This document shows, one piece after another, positions 53,541-61,174 of a DNA stretch of 64,000 bases. The position numbers were made by a program, and so were the translations under genes. The notes under the pieces were generated by a model that had not been told where the DNA came from, made no database searches, and saw only the letters and a program-made list of their open reading frames with translations. Position 1 is the first letter of the stretch. Every line of letters begins with the position of its first letter. This DNA is from Actinokineospora baliensis (GTDB lineage Bacteria > Actinomycetota > Actinomycetes > Mycobacteriales > Pseudonocardiaceae): NCBI RefSeq assembly GCF_016907695.1, contig NZ_JAFBCK010000001.1, positions 186,001-250,000 on the forward strand. Direction: 5' to 3'.

Positions 53541-55232
53541 ATGACCGCACCGCCCTGGTTGGGCCTGTTGGACGACACCATCCGGGCCTGCGCCGCCCAC
53601 CAACGCCACGACCTGGTCGACCGCCTGCTCGACCGGCGCGCCGGCCTGCTCGAACCCGGCCGCCGGGTGGTGGTCGCCGGGTACCCCGGCAAGGGCAAGA
53701 GCCACCTGGTGAACGCGCTGGTCGGGGCCGAGGTCTGCCCGGTCGGGGCGGACCTGACCACCGAGGTCGCCACCGTCGTGCGGCACGCCGAGCGACCCAC
53801 CCCGCTGCTGCCGCCCGCCGACCGCACCACCAGCCGCGACGTCGGGCTGCCGCGCGCTCTGCTGGGCGCGGGCCTGGTCCTGGTCGACTCCCCCGGCTTC
53901 GGCGCGCCCGGCTGCCCGAGGACCGCGCGGGCGCTGGCGGCGCTGGCCGAGGCGGACGCGGTGCTGGTGGTCACCGACGCCACCAGTGAGCTCAGCGCGC
54001 TGGAACTGGAACTGCTCACCCACGTCAGCAGGCTGTGCCCGACCGTGCTGGTCGCGCTCACCAAGATCGACCTGGTGCCCGGGTGGCGCCGGGTGGCCGA
54101 CGCCGACCGGGGTCGGATCGCCGAGGTCGGGGTGAGCGCCACCCTGGTCCCGGTGTCGTCGGTGCTGCGCGCCACCGCGGTGCGCACCGAGGACGCCGAG
54201 CTGAACAAGGAGTCCGGCTTCGCGGACCTGATCGGGGTGCTGCGCCGCGACGTGCTCGCGGACCCGGCGCGGGTGGCGGCCAGGGCGGCGGCGGCGACCA
54301 GCGGGCTGGCGTTGGAGCAGCTGATCACGCCGCTGCGCGCGGAGTTCGACGCGGGCGTCGCGCCCACCGACACCCGGGCGCTGGCCGAGTGGCAGGCGGC
54401 GGGGCGGCGGGTGGAGCGGCTGCAGCGGGAGAGCGCGCGCTGGCAGACGCAGTTGGCCGACGACGTCGCGGACCTGGTGTCGGACCTGGACTTCGACCTG
54501 CGCGAACGGACCAGGCGGATCCTGCGCGAGGTCGACGACTACTTCGACGCCGCCGACCCCGGCAAGGTGTGGCCGGAGTTCACCGACTGGATGTACGACG
54601 CGCTCACCTCGGTCGCGGAGGTCAACTCCGGGTGGCTGGTGGAGCGGTTCGAGTGGATCGCCGCCCGGGTGGCCCGCCAAGCGCTGCCGGACGCCGACGT
54701 GGTGCCGTCCGCGCTGCTCGGCGAGCTGGGCGCGAGCTGGCAGGAGGACATGCGGCGGCCGAACATCGAGCGCTTCTCCCCGGCGCAGAAGGTGTTCGTC
54801 GGCCTGCGCGGCTCCTACAGCGGCCTGCTGATGTCCGGCCTGGCCACGACGCTGGCCGGACTACCGCTGATCAACCCCATCTCACTCGGCGCAGGCGCCG
54901 CCTTCGGCGCCCGCAGCGTCTTCGAAGAGCGAGGTGCCCGCCTCAAACGCCGCCAAGCCGTGGCCAAAACCGCCGCCCAACGCCACGTCGACGACTTCTT
55001 CCTGCGCTACGGCAAGGAAGCCAAGGACGCCACCCGCACAGTCCACCGAACCCTCCGCGACCGCTGCGTCGAGGTGGCCCACTCCCTGCGCGAAGCCGCC
55101 ACCGAGTCGGCCCGCACCATCAAGTCCGAACTGGACGCCGAAGCCACCCGCCGCACCACCCGCCTCACCGAAGTCCGCCGAGACCTCGAACGCCTCCTGG
55201 CCCTGCGAACCCGCATCGAGTCCACCCGATGA
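53541..55232 (+). CDS. Dynamin-like GTPase (IniA/IniC type)
   Basis: 563-residue large GTPase of the bacterial dynamin-like group that remodels membranes. G1 GYPGKGKS (47-54), G2 around Thr73-Thr74 (DLTTEVATVV), G3 DSPG (116-119) and G4 TKID (174-177) are intact. A helical stalk follows, and a hydrophobic, Gly-rich paddle region (about 430-465, LLMSGLATTLAGLPLINPIS, then LGAGAAFGA) could insert into the membrane. IniA, its likely equivalent, is membrane-active and helps mycobacteria survive cell-wall drugs. I chose ATG 53541; longer forms from 53463 run through the terminator hairpin. Its end is followed by a decayed copy of the next gene's start. Confidence 0.9.
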   Translation: MTAPPWLGLLDDTIRACAAHQRHDLVDRLLDRRAGLLEPGRRVVVAGYPGKGKSHLVNALVGAEVCPVGADLTTEVATVVRHAERPTPLLPPADRTTSRDVGLPRALLGAGLVLVDSPGFGAPGCPRTARALAALAEADAVLVVTDATSELSALELELLTHVSRLCPTVLVALTKIDLVPGWRRVADADRGRIAEVGVSATLVPVSSVLRATAVRTEDAELNKESGFADLIGVLRRDVLADPARVAARAAAATSGLALEQLITPLRAEFDAGVAPTDTRALAEWQAAGRRVERLQRESARWQTQLADDVADLVSDLDFDLRERTRRILREVDDYFDAADPGKVWPEFTDWMYDALTSVAEVNSGWLVERFEWIAARVARQALPDADVVPSALLGELGASWQEDMRRPNIERFSPAQKVFVGLRGSYSGLLMSGLATTLAGLPLINPISLGAGAAFGARSVFEERGARLKRRQAVAKTAAQRHVDDFFLRYGKEAKDATRTVHRTLRDRCVEVAHSLREAATESARTIKSELDAEATRRTTRLTEVRRDLERLLALRTRIESTR

Positions 55233-55300
55233 CCACCCTCCCCGGCACGGCACTGAGCCTGCTTGGCCAGACCGCGCACGAAGCCCCGCCGACCACCGGC
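55229..55300 (+). repeat. Decayed duplicate of the downstream gene's 5' end
   Basis: CCCGATGACC at 55225-55234 recurs at 55833-55842, and the following 60 bases match at about 65-70 percent (MTTLPGTALSLLGQTAHEAP versus MTALPDAAWDLLGRAVREAP). The original junction of the dynamin-like and GTPase-like genes thus was a TGA/ATG overlap. It was duplicated and then separated by DNA carrying two dispersed elements. No long frame continues from the first copy. Confidence 0.7.
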
Positions 55301-55409
55301 CACACCCCACTCCCCTGCGCGACAAAGGGCCTGGCGAAGCGGGCCACCCCCGCACCTCGCCTGCCAGGCCGTGCCGACCACTGGACACTCGGAACCGTCG
55401 GTGCCAACT

Positions 55410-55554
55410 GCTCGATGGGGCGGACTTGGTTTGTGCGGGGTGGCGGTGCCCGTAGCGTTGTGCGCGGACAGGGCCATGCTTTTCGGCCCCAGCTTTGCGG
55501 TCCTGCCACGGGTGGCGTAGGGGCCCCGCGCAAACCGAGTTCGCCCCATCGAGC
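55410..55554 (-). repeat. 145-bp palindromic dispersed element, copy 3
   Basis: Same inverted-repeat element as at 7457, opposite orientation. It is preceded by CGGTGCCAACT, as is copy 4, so copies 3 and 4 look like a local duplication about 239 bp apart. Some positions differ (CAAACCGAGTTCG at the right end). Confidence 0.85.
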
Positions 55555-55648
55555 CCACCCAGCCACCACGAACCAGCCCCGCCAACCCAGCCCACCGAGC
55601 CAACCCCGCCAACCCGGCCACCGCTCCCAGGAAGATCCGGTGCCAACT

Positions 55649-55793
55649 GCTCGATGGGGCGGACTTGGTTTGTGTGGGGTGGCGGTGCCCGTAGCCTTGC
55701 CTCGCTGCAGGGCCATGCTTTTCGGCCCCAGCTTTGCGGTCCTGCCACGGGTGGCGCAGGGGCCCCGCGCAAACCAAGTTCGCCCCATCGAGC
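55649..55793 (-). repeat. 145-bp palindromic dispersed element, copy 4
   Basis: Fourth copy, opposite orientation to copy 1 and parallel to copy 3, ending 43 bp before the GTPase-like gene. The whole 604-bp gap 55233-55836 consists of the decayed gene start, the two elements and a Pro/Ala-coding-like spacer; no gene is seen in it. Confidence 0.85.
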
Positions 55794-55836
55794 ACACCGC
55801 ACCACCACGAACCGACCCCGCCCACAGGGCTACCCG

Positions 55837-56865
55837 ATGACCGCCCTCCCCGATGCCGCGTGGGATCTGCTTGGGCGGGCTGTGCGGGAGGCGCCCGCGG
55901 TTGCTGAGGTGGCGCGGGAGTGGGGGGCTCGGTTCGACGGGGCGTTGCGGGTTGAGGTCGTCGGGGCTCCGGGGTCGGGGCGGGCGACCGTGGTGGAGGC
56001 GGTGGCTGGGGCTGCGTTCGACGTCGTCGAGGGGCAGGGGGATGTTCGGGTGCGGCTGGTTCGGCGGCCGGGGGAGGTTGTCGACGGGGATGCTGTTTCG
56101 ACGATCGTGGTGCTGTCGAGGGCGGATGAGTTGGGGGGTGGGCATGGCGACGCGATGGAGTGTGCGCGGGTGGTCGCGGCCAGGCACGCCCGCGACGACC
56201 TCGGGGAGCATTGTCAGGCCGTGGTGGCGGTCGCGGCGTTGCCAGCGGTGGGTGGACTCCGGCTGACCAGGTCCGATGCCGCCGCACTGTCCACTTTGGT
56301 CAATGCGCCGGACGCGCTGCTGTCGGTGGACCGGCTCACCGCGCACGTGGGACCGGAGTTGCCCGCGAAGCTGGGTCTGTTCGGGGTCCGGGCGGCGGTC
56401 GAACTGGTGCGGCAGGGGTCGGCCGTCCCCGCCGGGCTGGTCGCGCTCAGCGGGGTGCCCGACCTGTTGGCCGCCATCGACACCCATTTCCTGGCGCGCG
56501 CCGCCGTCCTGCGCGCGCGGGCCGCGCTCTTGGCGCTGCTGCCGTTGCTGAGCGGCCACCCGCTGTCCGCCGACGTCGAACGGGTGTTGACCAGCGCGCA
56601 CGAGCCCCGTGAACTCCGCCTCCTCGCGGAATTGGCCGCGGGTCGGGTCACCTTCGACGAGCGCGACGACGAAGCCAGGCACCTGCTCGGCGGCCACGGC
56701 ACGGCGCCCGGGACCAGGTTGGCCCTCAGCGGCGACCCGTACCAGGCCTACCTGCGCTGGCACGCGCTGACCGAGTCGCCCGAGCGCACCCACGCGCAGC
56801 GGTGCGCGGCGGGGATCGTCGCCAGGACCTGCGAGGCGCTGGTGGCCGTCGGTTTCGTCGAATAG
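55837..56865 (+). CDS. Degenerate GTPase-like protein (IniC-like position)
   Basis: 342-residue protein in the place of iniC. It looks like a P-loop GTPase that has lost nucleotide-binding residues: the G1 region reads GAPGSGRAT (43-51), with Lys replaced by Arg and the following Ser/Thr by Ala, and the G4 region reads LSRADELG rather than TKxD. The remainder is Ala/Leu-rich and helical. It is therefore probably a non-hydrolysing partner of the dynamin-like protein (inference). ATG 55837 has no strong ribosome site. Its first 20 codons are mirrored by the decayed copy at 55229. GC content at its start is somewhat lower and codon use less biased than in the neighbours. Confidence 0.75.
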   Translation: MTALPDAAWDLLGRAVREAPAVAEVAREWGARFDGALRVEVVGAPGSGRATVVEAVAGAAFDVVEGQGDVRVRLVRRPGEVVDGDAVSTIVVLSRADELGGGHGDAMECARVVAARHARDDLGEHCQAVVAVAALPAVGGLRLTRSDAAALSTLVNAPDALLSVDRLTAHVGPELPAKLGLFGVRAAVELVRQGSAVPAGLVALSGVPDLLAAIDTHFLARAAVLRARAALLALLPLLSGHPLSADVERVLTSAHEPRELRLLAELAAGRVTFDERDDEARHLLGGHGTAPGTRLALSGDPYQAYLRWHALTESPERTHAQRCAAGIVARTCEALVAVGFVE

Positions 56866-56898
56866 CGGGCACCCTGGCGCCGGGATACCGTCACGCTG

Positions 56899-57258
56899 GT
56901 GGACCGGGGTCGGCAAGGGGAGTTCAGCGTGGAGTGGGGTCCGAGGCACGACCGGCTGCTCACATTCGCCTACCGCTGCGTCGGGGGTTGCGTGGCGGAC
57001 CGGCCGCTGGCCAGCGAGGTGACCGTCGACCTGGTCGCCGCGCTGCTCGACCACCCCGACCTCGACGACGACCGGTCCCGGTCCAAGGTGGTCGCCGAGC
57101 TGGCGGCGGCGCTGACCCCGTACGCGGACCCGTGGACCATCCACGACGCGGTGCGCCACGCCGCGTGGCGGGACCTGGTGGGTCGCCCGGGGTTCGACCC
57201 GCACAGCCTCGTCGACGCGGTGCGCGGCTTCACCCGGCACCTGTCCGTCCCGGCATGA
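56899..57258 (+). CDS. Hypothetical protein, 119 residues
   Basis: Not recognised. A 119-residue helical-looking protein without signal peptide or membrane segment; conserved-looking elements are AYRCVGGCVADRPLASEVTV and DAVRHAAWRDLVGRPGF. GTG 56899 is the longest start, and a later GTG near 56929 is possible. Its stop overlaps the start of the SDR gene by 4 bp (ATGA), so it is translated together with it. The spacing of 33 bp from the GTPase-like gene suggests the same transcript, but a functional link is not evident. Confidence 0.65.
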   Translation: MDRGRQGEFSVEWGPRHDRLLTFAYRCVGGCVADRPLASEVTVDLVAALLDHPDLDDDRSRSKVVAELAAALTPYADPWTIHDAVRHAAWRDLVGRPGFDPHSLVDAVRGFTRHLSVPA

Positions 57259-58613
57259 TCGCGGTCGCCGGTGCCGGTGGTTACGTCGGCCGCAAGCTGA
57301 TCACCGCGCTCGACCGGCCGGTGCTGGCCATGGGGCGGCGGGTCGAAGCCCTGCCCGACGGCGAGCACGTGCGCAAGGTCGCGGTCGACGTCAACGACAC
57401 GGCCGCGCTGACCGAGGCCCTCAGCGGCGTCGACACCGCGTACTACCTGGTGCACGGCATGGCCGCGGGCGCCGGTTTCGCCGACCGGGACCGCGATGCC
57501 GCCGCGTCGTTCGCGCGCGCGGCGAAGGACGCCGGTGTCGGCCGGATCGTCTACCTCGGTGGACTCGGCCAGGGTCGCTTGTCCCGGCACCTGGCCAGCA
57601 GGCAGGAGGTCGGCCGGGTCCTCGCCGGGAACGGGGTGCCGGTGGTCGAACTGCGCGCCGCGGTGATCATCGGCGCGGGCAGCATCTCGTTCGAGATGTT
57701 GCGGTACCTCACCGAGCGGCTGCCGCTGATGATCTGCCCGCGCTGGGTGGACACCCGGGTCCAGCCCATCGGCGAGGCGGACCTGGTCCGGCACCTGGTG
57801 CGCGCAGCCGACGCGGACGTCCCCGCCGGTGTGCACGAGGTCGGCGGCCCGGATGTCCTGACGTACCAAGAACTCATGCAGCTGTACGCGTCGGTTCGCG
57901 GGCTGCCCCGGCGGCGGATCGTGCGCGTTCCGCTGCTCACACCCGGGTTGTCCGCGCACTGGGTCAACGCGGTGACGCCGGTGGACCGGGCGGTGAGCCG
58001 GTCGCTGATCGACAGCCTCACCACCGACGTCGTGGTCACCGAACCGAGCACGGCCTTCGGCATCGACCCCACACCTGCGGCCGATGCCATCCGGTCCACA
58101 TTGGACGACCAGCGGGACGGGGTCGCCGCTGCCGCGTTCGACTTCACCAATGGCCTCCGCGACGGCGTGTTCACCCTCACCACCAAGGTCGACCTGCCGC
58201 CCTCGGACACCCCGGCCGCGCGGCTCGACCTGCGGCGGTGCGGTGGTTCGCTGCGCTGGTACGGCTGGGCGTGGGCGTGGTGGCTGCGGATCGTGCTCGG
58301 CAGGCTGTTCGGCGAGCGGCTGACCCTGCACCGGCCGGAGCGGGTGACCTTGGGATCCACTGTGGACTGGTGGACGGTGGAGGAGTTCGGCAACCGGTAC
58401 ATCGTGCTGCGCACGGAGAAGTGGTTCTGCGGCGAGGCGTGGCTCGGGTACCGGATCAGCGGGACGACGCTGCAGCAGGTCGGTGCGTTGCGCGCGAAAG
58501 GCCTGCTGGGCTGGGTGTACTGGCGCGCGGTGTACCCGATCCACCTGGTCGTCTTCCGGGTGATGGCGCGCAAGCAGGTCACCAGGGCGCACGCGCTCGC
58601 CCAGTCTCAGTGA
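57255..58613 (+). CDS. SDR family protein with DUF2867 domain
   Basis: 452-residue two-domain protein. Residues 1 to about 280 form an atypical short-chain dehydrogenase/NAD-epimerase fold (AVAGAGGYVGRKLITAL for NAD(P), then VYLGGLGQGRLSRHLASRQE and VPVVELRAAVIIGAG). Residues about 290-450 are a DUF2867 domain (LRWYGWAWAWWLRIVLGRLF, then ERVTLGSTVDWWTVEEF and EAWLGYRI), rich in aromatic residues and probably membrane-associated. Many actinobacteria carry this fusion; its reaction is unknown. ATG 57255 overlaps the preceding stop. Its 3' end overlaps the convergent sucrase/ferredoxin-like gene by 7 bp. Confidence 0.87.
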   Translation: MIAVAGAGGYVGRKLITALDRPVLAMGRRVEALPDGEHVRKVAVDVNDTAALTEALSGVDTAYYLVHGMAAGAGFADRDRDAAASFARAAKDAGVGRIVYLGGLGQGRLSRHLASRQEVGRVLAGNGVPVVELRAAVIIGAGSISFEMLRYLTERLPLMICPRWVDTRVQPIGEADLVRHLVRAADADVPAGVHEVGGPDVLTYQELMQLYASVRGLPRRRIVRVPLLTPGLSAHWVNAVTPVDRAVSRSLIDSLTTDVVVTEPSTAFGIDPTPAADAIRSTLDDQRDGVAAAAFDFTNGLRDGVFTLTTKVDLPPSDTPAARLDLRRCGGSLRWYGWAWAWWLRIVLGRLFGERLTLHRPERVTLGSTVDWWTVEEFGNRYIVLRTEKWFCGEAWLGYRISGTTLQQVGALRAKGLLGWVYWRAVYPIHLVVFRVMARKQVTRAHALAQSQ

Positions 58614-59479
58614 TCGTCGAGCCACCGCACGAGCTCGAACCGGCGCACCCCGGCCGGAACTGTCGCCGAGCAGGTCAGCGGGCTGTCGCTTCGCGTGAAC
58701 ACCGCCCGGACCACCAGCGCGGCACCATCGAGCTCGACATCCCACTGCTCGTGCCCACTGCGCTGAACCCGCACCGGCGGGAACGAGTCAACACCGAACT
58801 CCCCCGCCCTGGACCGGGCGAACTCCTGGGCCGCTTGCACGGGTGCGGTGAACGCCGACCGGCCGCGGAAGTACGCCGGTTCGATGAGTCCGGACTCATA
58901 GCGCTTGGCCACCTCGATGCCGCTCGCGGGCGGGACTTGGCCGTAGTAGAGCCCGTGCGGCAATGCGACAAGGTTGCCCGCGAACCGATCGCCGCCGACA
59001 TGGGTGCACTCCCAGGTCTCTTGTGGACGATCAGCCGACAGTGCCGCCGCGAGCGGGCGACCACGAATCGCGCAGCACGGGTCGTGGCGGCCGTGCGCAC
59101 ACACCAGATACACCGGATCGTCCGATGGTTCCCCGCGCGGCTGGGCCAACCCGATGTCCACCAACTCATGCGGATCGTCGAACCGGTGCCACCACACACG
59201 TTCCCACCCAGGTGCCGAATCCACGAACGCCCACCGCCTGGGCCCTGGCCGAACACGTCCCGGACGGCGGATCAACAGAACCCTGGCGTGCACAGCGGAA
59301 GCCTGGGCGGCGATGGCGGACACAACCTCGGCGGGCAATGACGAATCGCGCCACGGATCCGGCCCCCAAGGCCCTGGCTGCTCAACCAGAACCCAGTACC
59401 TAACCGGCGGCGCACTCGCCCCGAGCGGATCCCCCCGGCGCAGACACCCATCGGCGCAACGCTCCACCTCAGAGCTCAC
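58607..59479 (-). CDS. Sucrase/ferredoxin-like Fe-S protein
   Basis: 290-residue protein of the sucrase/ferredoxin-like family, which has a thioredoxin-like [2Fe-2S] domain. The cluster region is VCAHGRHDPCCAIRGRPLAA with WECTHVGGDRFAGNLVALPH; VRYWVLVEQPGPWGPDPW is the typical N-terminal segment. It is the third gene of the peptide/cupin operon and may feed electrons to, or assist, the oxygenase. I chose GTG 59479. An ATG at 59539 overlapping the cupin stop (TGATG) gives 20 more residues with an odd Cys cluster (CACFLCGDC), but that stretch is a decayed copy of the cupin's 3' end, so the longer start is less likely. Confidence 0.85.
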   Translation of the reverse strand: MSSEVERCADGCLRRGDPLGASAPPVRYWVLVEQPGPWGPDPWRDSSLPAEVVSAIAAQASAVHARVLLIRRPGRVRPGPRRWAFVDSAPGWERVWWHRFDDPHELVDIGLAQPRGEPSDDPVYLVCAHGRHDPCCAIRGRPLAAALSADRPQETWECTHVGGDRFAGNLVALPHGLYYGQVPPASGIEVAKRYESGLIEPAYFRGRSAFTAPVQAAQEFARSRAGEFGVDSFPPVRVQRSGHEQWDVELDGAALVVRAVFTRSDSPLTCSATVPAGVRRFELVRWLDDH

Positions 59480-59605
59480 GGGGAACCAGGGTTCCATCTC
59501 GCGGCAGTCGCCGCACAAGAAGCAGGCACACCGCGGCATCAACGGTCACAAGGAACCAGGACTCCCTCTCGCAACAACCTCCGCACAAGAACCCCCTGAT
59601 CCGCC
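59475..59605 (-). repeat. Tandem duplication of the cupin gene's last 60-70 bp
   Basis: The strings TCACGGGGAACCAGG (from 59476) and TCACAAGGAACCAGG (from 59546) begin two copies about 70 bp apart with roughly 70 percent identity. On the minus strand the cupin ends LVRRLLREGVLVPCDR-stop, and the copy between it and the Fe-S gene still reads LVRRLPRDGTLVPREL-stop in another frame. The original arrangement was therefore a cupin stop overlapping the Fe-S protein start. Confidence 0.7.
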
Positions 59606-60783
59606 GCCGAGATCCCCGGCAGCTCACCCACCACCTTCGGCTCACCCGACAGCAACGCCCGCAACGCTGCCCCCGTCGACGCGGGCAAAGACAACTCGTC
59701 CCCCGGCACCTCCAGGACCACCCTCTCCCCCTCGGTCCGCAGCCGGTACCGCAACCCCGCGCGCACGCGCACCACCGAGCCCGTCGCGGCCGAGCGCACT
59801 GCGGCGGCCTGGGCCAACGGGGACAGCGGTTCGGGTCGGGTGCCCTGCCACACCTTGTCGCGGACCCGGCGGGTGACCTCGTCAATCGGGGTGTCGCGCA
59901 GTACTTGGCCCAGTGCCTCGACCGTCGCGGCCAGGTGTGGCGCCAACTGTTCGGGGTCGGCCGCATCGATGCCGAGCGGGAGGGTGGTCCGCAACTGGGG
60001 GTCGCGGCCCGCCAACGCGAGCAGCGCCTCCACCAGCGCGTACCGGGTGAGGACGTGCACGCCGACGGTCAGGTGCGCGGACACCTCGCCGAGGGCGGTC
60101 GCGGAGTGCAGGTAGCCGCGGGGCAGGTAGAGGGCGTCGCCGGGGTTGAGGGTTTCCTCGATCAGCGGGGTGTCCAGCGCGCGCTCGGCCACGGCGTCGG
60201 CGTGGTGGTCCCACGGCTGGGTGCGCAGCGGGTCGGCGTGCACCGGCGCGTGGACCCGCCAGCGCTTCTGGCCCGCCACCTGCAGGACGAACACGTCGTG
60301 CACGTCGTAGTGCGCGGAGAACCCCTGTGACGACGGGGGCGTGATGTAGGCGTTGATCTGGACCGGGTGCCCGAGGTCGACGCCGAGCTGTCCGGCGAAG
60401 TCGATCAGCGGCGGCCACAGCCGGTGCAGGCCCTGCAGCACCACGGTCGCACCGTCGTCGAACAGCCGGGAGACCTTGTCGTCGGCGACCTGGTCGGTGA
60501 TCTCCGCGCCCACCCCGCCACCGCGGGTGAACTGGTCGGACGACAGGACCGCGCCGTTCTTGGCGACCCGCAGGAACGGCGTGCGCAGCCCACGGCGCGA
60601 CAGCAGCTCGTCGGCGTCGTCGAGGGTCAGCAGGTCGTCGAAGCCCTTGGGCAGCCGGGGTGTCAGCAGCGGTGCGGCACCCCAGTACCGCGCGGCGAAC
60701 TCATCCGGCTCGACGCCGACGCAGCGCCGGAGGGCCGGGCGGTCCGTGCTGGACCGCCCGACCGCGGTGGCGACCGCTGTCAC
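59539..60783 (-). CDS. JmjC/Cupin_4 2-oxoglutarate oxygenase (ROX-like)
   Basis: 414-residue Fe(II)/2-oxoglutarate-dependent oxygenase of the JmjC-type cupin family that includes ribosomal-protein hydroxylases. The iron triad is His158 and Asp160 (FSAHYDVHDVF) with distal His237 (VSAHLTVG); Lys173 in GQKRWRV is the likely 2-oxoglutarate contact. DALYLPRGYLHSA is the conserved strand before the last histidine. A C-terminal winged-helix-like part follows (about 330-414), as in ROX proteins, usually used for dimerisation or substrate docking. GTG 60783 overlaps the stop of the 78-residue repeat peptide (GTGA), so that peptide is its probable substrate, with hydroxylation of Asp, His or Arg likely (inference). 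Confidence 0.87.
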   Translation of the reverse strand: MTAVATAVGRSSTDRPALRRCVGVEPDEFAARYWGAAPLLTPRLPKGFDDLLTLDDADELLSRRGLRTPFLRVAKNGAVLSSDQFTRGGGVGAEITDQVADDKVSRLFDDGATVVLQGLHRLWPPLIDFAGQLGVDLGHPVQINAYITPPSSQGFSAHYDVHDVFVLQVAGQKRWRVHAPVHADPLRTQPWDHHADAVAERALDTPLIEETLNPGDALYLPRGYLHSATALGEVSAHLTVGVHVLTRYALVEALLALAGRDPQLRTTLPLGIDAADPEQLAPHLAATVEALGQVLRDTPIDEVTRRVRDKVWQGTRPEPLSPLAQAAAVRSAATGSVVRVRAGLRYRLRTEGERVVLEVPGDELSLPASTGAALRALLSGEPKVVGELPGISAADQGVLVRRLLREGVLVPCDR

Positions 60784-61016
60784 CGGGCGCTGCCGTCGGC
60801 ACCGCCGTCCGCGCCCCCATCGCCCCCGCCGTCGGCGGCACCGTGGTCGGACCCGGCGCCCGCGTCGGCACCACCGTCCGCCCCGCCGTCGTGGCCGCCG
60901 GGTACGCCCGACGCGCCGTGGTCGGCAGTGCCCGCCGCACCGTCGGCACCGCCGTCCGCGCCACCGTCGGACCCGGCTGTGTGCCCGCTGCGGATGTCGT
61001 CGTCTTCGAGGGACAT
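60780..61016 (-). CDS. Asp/Gly/Ala-repeat peptide, candidate oxygenase substrate
   Basis: 78-residue peptide, first gene of the trio. The ATG at 61016 is set by AGGAGG five bases upstream, and its TGA overlaps the cupin's GTG, so it is a real coupled gene. Residues 1-14 (MSLEDDDIRSGHTA) look like a leader. The rest is made of Asp, Gly, Ala, Ser and His, with three DGGADGGAD blocks (17-25, 43-51, 66-74) and spaced histidines (DHG at 32-34 and 57-59, GHDGG at 41-45). It has one Arg in the leader and one at the end, and no Cys or Lys. This composition suits a modified, secreted or metal-binding peptide. It matches no RiPP class I know. Confidence 0.78.
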   Translation of the reverse strand: MSLEDDDIRSGHTAGSDGGADGGADGAAGTADHGASGVPGGHDGGADGGADAGAGSDHGAADGGGDGGADGGADGSAR

Positions 61017-61174
61017 GGCTACCTCCTCGTCTAGGGATTGACTCGTGGTGGGAGTCACCGCACTGGTACCCCCGAACGGGTCAAACCATGCCGGTGTTCC
61101 ACCCGTCGAGCGCCACGTTTGCCCGCCGGGGGCCTCGGGTACCTCCCGTCGGGGCGTGACGCGCGGGAGGTGCG
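61017..61174. promoter_or_regulatory. Divergent promoter region, peptide operon / kinase gene
   Basis: 158 bp between the peptide operon and the kinase gene. A perfect inverted repeat TGACTC-(7)-GAGTCA lies at 61039-61057, 23 bp before the peptide ATG, where a repressor would block the leftward promoter or its transcript start. GGGAGG just before 61175 is the kinase ribosome site. Confidence 0.45.

Noticed and set aside
59480..59539. ATG 59539 as start of the Fe-S protein, adding a CACFLCGDC motif
   Set aside because: The extra residues come from a duplicated piece of the cupin gene read out of frame; GTG 59479 fits the family start better, though this is not proven.
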